A program made the position numbers and the translations under genes. 8,622 bases of DNA from Pseudomonadales bacterium. Lineage in GTDB: Bacteria > Pseudomonadota > Gammaproteobacteria > Pseudomonadales > Azotimanducaceae. The DNA lies in contig JAQWQN010000074.1 in assembly GCA_029244465.1 (NCBI GenBank), positions 1 through 8,622 of the forward strand. The letters are read 5' to 3'. Each line of letters starts with the position of its first letter. The first letter of the stretch is position 1. Shown piece after piece: positions 1-5,949 of this stretch. The notes under the pieces were generated by a model. That model saw nothing but the letters and a program-made list of their open reading frames with translations, did no database searches and was not told where the DNA came from.

Positions 1-208
1 TTGTTAATAATCCCTGCTTCTCCAGGCGCCGGATGAGCGGATACAGCGTCCCTTCTTCCACCGCCAAACCATGGTCAGCAAGAGACTTTCGCAACGAATA
101 TCCATAATGCTCGTTTTGCAATTGACCAAGAACCGCCAACACCAACGAACCGCGTCGTATTTCAGAAGTCAGTTTGTCGGCAATCGCTCGGATCGATTCA
201 TCGGTCAT
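1..208 (-). CDS. PadR-family transcriptional regulator, N-terminal part (cut by window edge)
   Basis: This gene runs off the left edge, so only the first 69 residues are visible (MTDESIRAIADKLTSEIRRG...). The visible part is the PadR winged-helix DNA-binding domain. It has the opening helix with GSLVLAVLGQL (about residues 20-30), the HYGYSLRKSL segment (34-43), and the hallmark recognition region EEGTLYPLIRRLEKQGLLT (51-69). PadR proteins are usually repressors of about 100-180 residues; the C-terminal dimerisation part lies outside the window, so its ligand class cannot be judged. The ATG at 206-208 is the natural start because it opens directly into conserved sequence, although no clear Shine-Dalgarno sequence precedes it. 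A promoter and an elaborate inverted repeat lie 46-73 bases upstream, which points to autorepression. It has the same orientation as the upstream acetyltransferase gene but is separated from it by 159 bases with its own promoter. Target genes, often downstream of padR, are not visible. Confidence 0.9.
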   Translation of the reverse strand, partial: MTDESIRAIADKLTSEIRRGSLVLAVLGQLQNEHYGYSLRKSLADHGLAVEEGTLYPLIRRLEKQGLLT

Positions 209-220
209 AAGTACGGGCAC

Positions 221-267
221 CATATACTGTGTATCATATACTGTGTGTGACACAGTATATGATACAC
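221..267. promoter_or_regulatory. Putative PadR operator: perfect 18-bp-arm inverted repeat plus an extra direct half-site
   Basis: The bases at 229-246 (GTGTATCATATACTGTGT) are the exact reverse complement of 250-267, around a 3-base centre GTG. This gives a 39-bp dyad with no mismatches. Inside each arm is an 11-base smaller dyad, GTATCATATAC at 231-241 and its reverse complement at 255-265. In addition, CATATACTGTGT occurs twice as a direct repeat (221-232 and 235-246), so there are three copies of the core in total. The cluster covers the -10 region and start of the padR promoter. PadR repressors commonly bind AT-rich dyads at their own promoter, so autoregulation is the likely role. Binding by this particular PadR is inferred from position only. 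Confidence 0.75.
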
Positions 268-281
268 CCCGTTTTTTTCAA
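254..281 (-). promoter_or_regulatory. Probable sigma-70 promoter of the padR gene
   Basis: Read on the minus strand, TTGAAA (281-276) and TATACT (259-254) each match the sigma-70 consensus at 5 of 6 positions and are separated by 16 bases. Transcription would start near 247, about 40 bases before the padR ATG at 208. The -10 box lies inside the right arm of the large inverted repeat, so a regulator bound there should block RNA polymerase. The assignment rests on spacing and consensus match alone. Confidence 0.6.
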
Positions 282-367
282 CTGGACACACGAAAGCACA
301 CTGCAAAGGGTCACATCAATGCAATGAGGGCCGTCGGTTAGATGGCGGAAGCGGCCGTAATCCTAGT

Positions 368-1597
368 TCAGTAGTGATCCGGGCAGTGCGGTTTGAAGTA
401 CGTGGTAAACATCGCGTTGGCAGTTTGAACCGCAGACAACGGGCCAAAGATCAAGCCTGCCTGTGATAGCTCGAGCGCCGTGTGTATACCCGTGTAAAGC
501 GAAGCGAGCGTTTTAACTGAGAGTGTCAGACTGTCTTTGCTCGGTTCAACTTGATTCACGGCCTTACCACCCTGACCATCCAATTCGAGCGCCCAAGTAC
601 CCTCGTTCCAGGGTGCAAGCGCATCACTCTCAATCGTGAAGCTCACCCTGGTCGGCTCAGCTGCTGGCAGATAGCCACGATTCATCAATGCCGCAGGCAC
701 ATCGATCAGCCGCATCCAAGTCCCCTCACGGTCATCGGTATGCAGCATGCGCGGTTCTGAAAATAAATGCGGCGCGGGATCATCTACTGGCGCATTCTCC
801 CAGAGCACGCGACCGACCAAATCATGACCCGCAAGAAAACTCCACAGTGACCGATACGCATCCAACGTCAGCCAAGCCACATCACGTATCTTAATCTCTT
901 GTGCACGCGCACGATGTCCAACTTTGTTCGCCCGCAAAGTGTAGGCGACGTAGCCTTGCGGTCCTTCAGCGTCGCTGGCCAACGCCATGTAGACCGGACC
1001 GTCTGATGAGCTACCGTCAAAAACGTTCTCGGCCCAAAGTATCGAAGAGCGATGCAGGTAGCCGAACCGATTGGCAATAAATCTTCGATACAGGCCTTTC
1101 GCCGGCTCGATACACTCTGGCATCGAGAGCCGTTCGATCGCACAAGCCCCGCCATCCCCATCAAAAAAACGAATATCCGCGGTATCAACTGTGTAATGGC
1201 GATTTGCGCCCGCTGCTGCGTAGCCATAGCGTTGGTAGATTGCAGCTTGGGAGGCCCAGAGGCCGCTCACTGATTGGCCCTGATCTTTCTGATCTTGTAT
1301 CGCCTGGGTCATGATTTTGCGCACTAATCCTCTGCGACGGTACTCGGGACGAGTACCAACGGCCGTAACACCGCCAAACGAAATCGCCTCACCATTCGCG
1401 CGCATGGTGAAAGGAAACGTTCCGAACGAAGTCACCAGCTTAGCGCCATCAAAGGCACACAAAGTCCACTCCGGGCGCATCGAAGTGGCGGTAATGTTAT
1501 CCGCCCCATCGCCAAAAGCACCGCCATAGACGTAGGCCGCCATCAATCCAACTTGCTCCATTTCCCCAGCTGTCGCTCGCCTAATCTCTATCGCCAT
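368..1597 (-). CDS. Eis-like GNAT family N-acetyltransferase with C-terminal SCP2-like domain
   Basis: This 409-residue protein is predicted to transfer acetyl from acetyl-CoA to an amine and to act in the cytoplasm; no signal peptide is visible. The N-terminal GNAT fold has the acetyl-CoA-binding motif A, GGVTAVGTRPEYRRRGLV (75-92), with the pyrophosphate loop RRRG at 87-90. It is followed by LWASQAAIYQRYGY (113-126); Y126 sits where the Eis family has its general-acid tyrosine. The centre resembles a second, degenerate GNAT lobe. The last 110 or so residues, with WALELDG and SLYTGIHTALEL, resemble the sterol-carrier-protein-2 fold of Eis proteins. The chain ends at HY-COOH, as Eis proteins use the C-terminal carboxylate as a base. 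The length fits the roughly 400 residues of Eis. Eis of mycobacteria modifies aminoglycosides and lysines; the substrate here is unknown. The ATG is supported by GAGGT at 1607-1603, five bases upstream. It lies 55 bases downstream of the permease gene on the same strand, so co-transcription is likely. Confidence 0.88.
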   Translation of the reverse strand: MAIEIRRATAGEMEQVGLMAAYVYGGAFGDGADNITATSMRPEWTLCAFDGAKLVTSFGTFPFTMRANGEAISFGGVTAVGTRPEYRRRGLVRKIMTQAIQDQKDQGQSVSGLWASQAAIYQRYGYAAAGANRHYTVDTADIRFFDGDGGACAIERLSMPECIEPAKGLYRRFIANRFGYLHRSSILWAENVFDGSSSDGPVYMALASDAEGPQGYVAYTLRANKVGHRARAQEIKIRDVAWLTLDAYRSLWSFLAGHDLVGRVLWENAPVDDPAPHLFSEPRMLHTDDREGTWMRLIDVPAALMNRGYLPAAEPTRVSFTIESDALAPWNEGTWALELDGQGGKAVNQVEPSKDSLTLSVKTLASLYTGIHTALELSQAGLIFGPLSAVQTANAMFTTYFKPHCPDHY

Positions 1598-1652
1598 TTT
1601 CGACCTCGCCTTGGACCCATGATGACCCTTGATTCGCCTAAACTACCGCACT

Positions 1653-2942
1653 CTATCCACTTTCTCGCGTTTCACGTTCGAGCACTAAGTCCTCTATATC
1701 TTGCCATTTGAGCACATAAAAGACGCCTCCGACTAATGTGATCAATGCCGCTACCGGAAAAAAAACCACATAACCAAATTGTCCCGCCACTAAACCCGCG
1801 GTTGAGCCCGCGACCCATACCCCCAGATTCCACAGGCTGGATTGCATTGAATAGTCAGTCCCTGCTTGGGCTTTCGACACCCACCGAAACCGCGAAATGG
1901 TGACCGTGTACATGTACAAACTGGTTGAGAACGACAACGCAGCAATCGTCACAATGAGTATCCACAGGGGTGGAATGGCATCCAGGAAACTAAAGTAACA
2001 ATACACCGCCGCCTCTACCGGCAGCACGACCAAACCAACGCCCGCCGTAAACCGCATACTGATCCGTTCTATCAGCCATGGCGTTAAGGTCGCCGCTAAA
2101 ATTCCGCCGGTGATCGCAGATGCCGGCGCCAAGATCCCGTATTGCGTCAGGGACATACCCTGATCGGACCAGAAAGGTCCAATCATCGTCAGGAGAAAGT
2201 GATGCCCCAACCCAAACATAAACATGAACGGCAGGATATAAGCAGACTCCTTGCGCTTCAGCGCCTTTATCAGGTCAGGCCGCTCACCTCTGGCTAAACG
2301 CTCCAGCGTCGCCGGGGGCGGGATCGGTTCTTTGCGCAGCATCGCGGGTAACGCTGCGACCAACATGAGCGCCGATGCGGCAAACATTGTATTTTGCCAG
2401 CCAAACGTATCGACTAGGGCGACCGCTGCTGCTCCCACGACACTTGAGACTGCGCCCAGCACATTGATCAGGGAGGTGCCAAGGGGACGCTCATGGTCTT
2501 GCATCGCTTCAGCCGCATACGCATCCACGGCAATATCTTGCGCAGACATGATTACCGCTCCAAACACCAAGATGCTCACCATGATGTAGATCGATTCAAG
2601 ATTAGGCGGAAAGAAGGCAAGCGTGGCGTACAAAACTACGGCAGCCAATGTACATGGGATGATCCAAGACTTGCGCCGACCTATCCGTTCGTTGCCATAA
2701 TTATCGACCACCAGTGCCATCAGAAACTTCAACCACCTGGGGAAAGACGGTAATGCAAGCAGCCAAAACATCTCAAGCGGCAAACCTTCCTGGCGAAACA
2801 AGAACGGCAACGCGACACCAGCAAAGGTTATCGGGAAATACTGAGCCATATGCAGAATGCTCAGAGTCGCGAGTTTTGGATAGTCCTTTGGCGGGTTCAC
2901 GGCACTAGTTTTCTTTTCTTCCCCCTTCAAGCTCGCCCTCAT
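1653..2942 (-). CDS. MFS permease of the AmpG / RhtX-FptX-like (PAT) type
   Basis: This 429-residue, strongly hydrophobic inner-membrane protein has about 12 transmembrane segments in two halves. They are joined by a charged cytoplasmic loop (about 202-235, rich in R, K, E and P). The loop between helices 2 and 3 carries VVDNYGNERIGRRKSW (78-93), the MFS motif A region. Helix 4 has the diagnostic SAQDIAVDAYAAEAM (133-147), matching the Q-D-x-x-V-D-A-Y/W signature of AmpG muropeptide permeases, acetyl-CoA transporters and RhtX/FptX siderophore permeases. The second-half segment QAGTDYSMQSSLWNLG (359-374) also fits this group. E. coli AmpG is about 490 residues with extra helices, so this is a shorter relative and the cargo is open: muropeptide, siderophore, CoA ester or sugar. 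The annotated ATG has no clear Shine-Dalgarno sequence and lies only 41 bases from the divergent enolase-family gene. An in-frame GTG at codon 15 (about 2900) is an alternative start. The acetyltransferase gene follows on the same strand. Confidence 0.83.
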   Translation of the reverse strand: MRASLKGEEKKTSAVNPPKDYPKLATLSILHMAQYFPITFAGVALPFLFRQEGLPLEMFWLLALPSFPRWLKFLMALVVDNYGNERIGRRKSWIIPCTLAAVVLYATLAFFPPNLESIYIMVSILVFGAVIMSAQDIAVDAYAAEAMQDHERPLGTSLINVLGAVSSVVGAAAVALVDTFGWQNTMFAASALMLVAALPAMLRKEPIPPPATLERLARGERPDLIKALKRKESAYILPFMFMFGLGHHFLLTMIGPFWSDQGMSLTQYGILAPASAITGGILAATLTPWLIERISMRFTAGVGLVVLPVEAAVYCYFSFLDAIPPLWILIVTIAALSFSTSLYMYTVTISRFRWVSKAQAGTDYSMQSSLWNLGVWVAGSTAGLVAGQFGYVVFFPVAALITLVGGVFYVLKWQDIEDLVLERETRESG

Positions 2943-2983
2943 GTTGTTATTATGTTGCTAACGCCTTCAATCATAGCGACACG

Positions 2984-4171
2984 ATGAAAATTGAGCGAAT
3001 AGAATCCCTACACTGTGACGCCGGATGGCGGGTCTTCTCTTACCTCAAAATCGCCACCAGCGATGGCGTTGTCGGATATAGCGAATATAACGAGTCCTAT
3101 GGTAGCCGTGGCGTCAGCAAGGTGATCGAAGAACTCGCCCCGTTTGTCATCGGTGCTGACCCGCTGGCGCACGAAGCGATTTTTTCTCGGCTTTACGCCA
3201 TGACACGTCAAGCTCCGGGTGGCATCAATGCGCAAGCCATCGCGGCCATTGAAAATGCCCTGTTTGATATCAAAGGAAAAGCGCTGGGTGTGCCTGTCTA
3301 CACACTCCTCGGAGGACCTGTTCGTACTGAACTGCCCCTCTATTGGTCTCATTGTGGTACCTACCGCATGCACGAGGCGACCGCCAAAATGGTTGGTAAA
3401 CCAGTTCTCAAGTGCGTCGAAGACCTCGTTGCGCTTGGCGCCGAAGTGAGCGACGCTGGTTTCAACGCGCTGAAATGTAACATGTACCTATTTGATCAAC
3501 CGGCACGTGTTCATTCGCCAGGGTTTGCACGCTCTGCAGGCGTTCAGGGGGCCCCTGAACTCAACGCAGAACCAGAGTTGCTGCGCGCGCTTAGCGCCCA
3601 GATGGCCGCCCTGAGGGAAGGCGCGGGCGAGGAGATGGGGCTTCTGCTAGACATGAACTTCAACTTCAAAACAGAAGGCTACCTGCAGGTAATGCGCACG
3701 CTCGCACCCTTTAACCTCTTTTGGTATGAATTGGATCTATTCAACCCAGAAGCGCTTGCCTACATCCGACAACAAGCCAACCTGCCGATCGCTTCCTGTG
3801 AATCTTTATATGGCACGCGCGAATTTAGACGATACTTTGAAAAGCAAGCCATGGACGTCGCGATCATCGACGTCCCTTGGAACGGAATTTGGCAATCCAG
3901 TAAGATCGCGGCCATGGCTGACGCCTACGAAGTCAATATCGCACCACATAACTTCTACGGACATCTGTGCACGATGATCAGTGCGCACTTTTGCGCCAGC
4001 ATCCCCAACTTCCGGATCATGGAGATCGACATCGACGATGTACCATGGAAGGACGAGTTGGTGACACACCCGCCAGAAATTCGCGACGGCAAGCTGGTGA
4101 TTTCGGATCGACCCGGTTGGGGAACAGATATCGACGAGACAGTCGTCGCCGCGCATCCACCCAGACGCTAG
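2984..4171 (+). CDS. Enolase superfamily protein, mandelate racemase group (putative sugar-acid dehydratase or racemase)
   Basis: This 395-residue cytosolic enzyme of the mandelate racemase/muconate lactonizing family should abstract the alpha proton of a carboxylate bound to Mg2+. The N-terminal capping domain (1-115) includes GYSEYNESYG and the NALFDIKGKALGVPVYTLLGG signature (91-111). In the barrel the three metal ligands are D223 (LLDMNFNF), E249 (WYELDLF) and E273 (ASCESL). The His-Asp dyad of the mandelate racemase group is D296 (AIIDVPWNG) and H322 (NIAPHNFYG). Distances between these residues closely match mandelate racemase. K164 is the expected strand-2 base, but the usual K-x-K is K-C-N (164-166). 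About 28 extra residues (170-200) separate that strand from the first ligand. Substrate and outcome (dehydration or epimerisation) cannot be read from sequence; acid sugars are the common substrates. No good Shine-Dalgarno sequence precedes the ATG. It is first in a tight unit with the glucosaminidase (7-base gap) and divergent from the permease. Confidence 0.87.
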   Translation: MKIERIESLHCDAGWRVFSYLKIATSDGVVGYSEYNESYGSRGVSKVIEELAPFVIGADPLAHEAIFSRLYAMTRQAPGGINAQAIAAIENALFDIKGKALGVPVYTLLGGPVRTELPLYWSHCGTYRMHEATAKMVGKPVLKCVEDLVALGAEVSDAGFNALKCNMYLFDQPARVHSPGFARSAGVQGAPELNAEPELLRALSAQMAALREGAGEEMGLLLDMNFNFKTEGYLQVMRTLAPFNLFWYELDLFNPEALAYIRQQANLPIASCESLYGTREFRRYFEKQAMDVAIIDVPWNGIWQSSKIAAMADAYEVNIAPHNFYGHLCTMISAHFCASIPNFRIMEIDIDDVPWKDELVTHPPEIRDGKLVISDRPGWGTDIDETVVAAHPPRR

Positions 4172-4178
4172 CATCACT

Positions 4179-4907
4179 TTGTTCAAATTCTTACAACGAG
4201 AACGCCTCTTAGTGCAGACCTACCTTTTGCTCGCCTGCCTGCTGGTCATGGGCGGCCTATTGACGACACCTCAGGTGGTGCCAACCTTTTCATCAGCAGC
4301 AACCACAGCCAAGAAAAAAACAGACTTCTTCGCCTACCTCCGACCACACATCGACCGGGTAAACGCAACCGTCTTGGAAGATCGAGAACAACTGCAACAG
4401 CTCATCGCCAAACAAGGTGACCTCAACTTCCTCGACCAGTTTTTCCTGCGTCGTCTGCGCCTACTTTATCTAGGCCGAGACGGTGATCCGGAAGATCTCC
4501 AGGCGCTCTTGAAGAAAATAGACGTGATCCCAAGCGCTCTGGCTCTCATTCAAGCGGCAAAAGAAAGTGGCTGGGGGGCCTCACGCTTCGCGCGTGACGG
4601 GTACAATTTTTTTGGCCAACAGTGCTTCATACAAGGTTGTGGTTTTACGCCAAAGCGACGCGCACAAGGAAGGCGACATGAGGTGGCCAAGTTTAGGTCG
4701 ACCGAAGACGCGGTACGCGCTTACGTCCACAATCTAAATACCCACCCTCGCTACCAAGGTTTTCGAGCACAACGCGCCGCGATGCGATCGGCAGGACAGC
4801 CACTCAAAGGCGGACAGCTAGCCGCAAGCTTAGGCAGCTATTCAGAGCGTGGCGATGCCTACATCGCGGAAATCCAGGCAATGATTCGCAACAACGATCT
4901 CGAATGA
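4179..4907 (+). CDS. bax: Bax-like glucosaminidase-domain protein, membrane-anchored or exported
   Basis: This 242-residue protein is related to E. coli Bax (about 270 residues), of the glucosaminidase (GH73-like) family that cleaves N-acetylglucosaminyl bonds in peptidoglycan. A positively charged start (FKFLQRER) and one hydrophobic segment (about 11-29, TYLLLACLLVMGGLL) give a signal anchor or signal peptide, so it acts in the periplasm. The catalytic domain runs from about 110 to 240. VIPSALALIQAAKESGWGAS (116-135) holds the predicted catalytic Glu E129. It is followed by NFFGQQC (143-149), FRSTEDAVRAYVHNLN (172-187) and YSERGDAYIAEI (221-232), all in the Bax order. The start is a TTG at 4179, 7 bases after the enolase-family stop, with no obvious Shine-Dalgarno sequence. 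An in-frame GTG at 4212 would remove the charged N-region, so TTG is preferred but not certain. The stop overlaps the next start (ATGA), implying translational coupling to the deacetylase. The family assignment is firm; substrate preference is inferred. Confidence 0.87.
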   Translation: MFKFLQRERLLVQTYLLLACLLVMGGLLTTPQVVPTFSSAATTAKKKTDFFAYLRPHIDRVNATVLEDREQLQQLIAKQGDLNFLDQFFLRRLRLLYLGRDGDPEDLQALLKKIDVIPSALALIQAAKESGWGASRFARDGYNFFGQQCFIQGCGFTPKRRAQGRRHEVAKFRSTEDAVRAYVHNLNTHPRYQGFRAQRAAMRSAGQPLKGGQLAASLGSYSERGDAYIAEIQAMIRNNDLE

Positions 4908-5935
4908 AAAATCTAGGTCGGTTTGCTGTTCACCCGCTAACAGCCACCGTATTTTCCTTACTCCTGCTTGCGACAAACGGACAAGGTGCCGAACACGGCG
5001 TCGTTTTAATGTACCACCATATATCATCGACAACGCCGCCCTCTACGAGCGTTTCACCTCGCCGATTTAAAGCCCACCTCGACTATCTTTCGAGCGAAAA
5101 CTTTAACGTGATGCGACTCTCCGATATGGTCTCCGAGCTCAAAGCTCGTCAACCCATTCCCCCGAAGTCTGTTGCCCTCACATTTGATGACGCCTACCAA
5201 TCTGTCTACGACACCGCAGCACCGGAACTGCAAGCGCGCCAGATGCCTTTCACCGTCTTTGTAAACACCAGCAAAACACGCAAAGACAATCAGCTCTACC
5301 TTGATTGGCAGGAACTTGGCGAAATCCTTACAGCAGGTGGCGAAATCCAAAACCACGGTCATCAACACGATCATTTTGCGTACCCGGGTATCAATGAGTC
5401 TTTAGCTGACTGGCAACAGAGAGTCACGGCCGAGATCACGACCGCGAACGAACTTATCGAGGCAAGGCTCGGCATAACCGCAACGCTGTTTGCCTACCCT
5501 TACGGAGAATACTCGGCAGCACTAAAGCATATCATCGGCGACTTAGGCTTCATTGGGTTCGGGCAACACTCTGGCGCGATTGGCTTTGACTCAGACTTTT
5601 TGGCGTTACCGCGCCATCCGTTTTATGAGGGCGCTGACCAAATGAGCCGTTTTATCGAGCGGGTTAACACGCGACCACTTTATATCAGCGCATACCCCGC
5701 GGGGCCAATGCAGGTCCAAAAAACTAGCCGCGTCTCGCTCGATTTAAGCAATACCAAGCTACCGCTGAACTGCTTTTTTGATGGCGCACAAATTGAGGTG
5801 GGTTCTGTGTCCAACAACATGATTCGTACCCCTCCCCTCGGGCCATTTCCAAAACGACGCACTAAACTCAACTGCACCAAGCCTGACGGGCTTGGTGCAT
5901 ATTATTGGTGGAGCTATTTGTTTCTCCACCAATAA
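4904..5935 (+). CDS. Exported polysaccharide deacetylase (NodB/CE4 domain)
   Basis: This 343-residue enzyme is predicted to remove N-acetyl groups from a GlcNAc-containing glycan with a divalent metal. An N-terminal signal peptide (1 to about 29, core TATVFSLLLLATNG, likely cut near GQGA) sends it to the periplasm or outside. The NodB domain opens with VVLMYHHI (33-40). Motif 1 is ALTFDDAYQS (91-100), where D95 is the expected catalytic base and D96 a metal ligand. Motif 2 is the His-rich NHGHQHDHF (150-158), with H151 and H155 as the likely ligands. Motif 3 is FAYPYGEYS (196-204). The region from about 260 is a separate C-terminal extension rich in beta-type sequence, ending NCTKPDGLGAYYWWSYLF, a tail style seen in related deacetylases. 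The start overlaps the glucosaminidase stop by four bases. The pairing suggests that both act on the same wall glycan or periplasmic polymer. The last 21 codons contain two perfect hairpins (see terminator entries), and the stop codon is part of the second stem. Confidence 0.88.
   Translation: MKNLGRFAVHPLTATVFSLLLLATNGQGAEHGVVLMYHHISSTTPPSTSVSPRRFKAHLDYLSSENFNVMRLSDMVSELKARQPIPPKSVALTFDDAYQSVYDTAAPELQARQMPFTVFVNTSKTRKDNQLYLDWQELGEILTAGGEIQNHGHQHDHFAYPGINESLADWQQRVTAEITTANELIEARLGITATLFAYPYGEYSAALKHIIGDLGFIGFGQHSGAIGFDSDFLALPRHPFYEGADQMSRFIERVNTRPLYISAYPAGPMQVQKTSRVSLDLSNTKLPLNCFFDGAQIEVGSVSNNMIRTPPLGPFPKRRTKLNCTKPDGLGAYYWWSYLFLHQ
5873..5899. terminator. Perfect hairpin 1 at the convergent gene junction (inside the deacetylase 3' end)
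   Basis: TGCACCAAGCC (5873-5883) and GGCTTGGTGCA (5889-5899) form an uninterrupted 11-bp stem around a 5-base loop. The stem is GC-rich enough to be stable. For the minus strand it follows the thiolase gene at about 50 bases and is trailed by the mildly T-rich GTTGAGTTTAG. On the plus strand it is inside coding sequence and is followed by TATTATTGG. There is no proper T-tract either way, so termination is plausible but not proven; a role in 3'-end stability is an alternative. Confidence 0.5.
5902..5935. terminator. Perfect hairpin 2 at the convergent gene junction, containing the deacetylase stop codon
   Basis: TTATTGGTGGAG (5902-5913) pairs without mismatch with CTCCACCAATAA (5924-5935), a 12-bp stem with a 10-base loop. 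The TAA stop of the deacetylase is the last three bases of the right arm. Fifteen bases separate it from the end of the convergent thiolase gene, so it lies in that gene's 3' untranslated region. It is probably a shared transcription end for both converging units, though no T-run follows in either direction. An 8-bp palindrome CTCGCGAG (5936-5943) abuts it. Confidence 0.5.
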
Positions 5936-5949
5936 CTCGCGAGTGCAGT

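Noticed and set aside
221..267. CRISPR-like or mobile-element terminal repeat
   Set aside because: There are only three short cores with no unique spacers of constant length, no transposase nearby and no target duplication; the overlap with a promoter favours an operator.
282..367. Possible terminator or small gene between the acetyltransferase and padR
   Set aside because: The only pairing seen is a 5-bp GGCCG/CGGCC stem (329-333 with 352-356) with a long loop and no T-tract, and no start codon with a ribosome site opens a convincing reading frame.
2251..2589. 112-residue open frame on the plus strand
   Set aside because: It is antisense to the permease gene over its helix-coding part, with low-complexity composition and no ribosome site.
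3806..4186. 126-residue open frame on the minus strand
   Set aside because: It lies wholly opposite the enolase superfamily gene, whose catalytic residues fix the true frame; the minus product has no recognisable domain.
5873..5935. Canonical rho-independent terminator
   Set aside because: The hairpins are strong but neither strand shows the required T-run, so they are listed as terminators only with moderate confidence.
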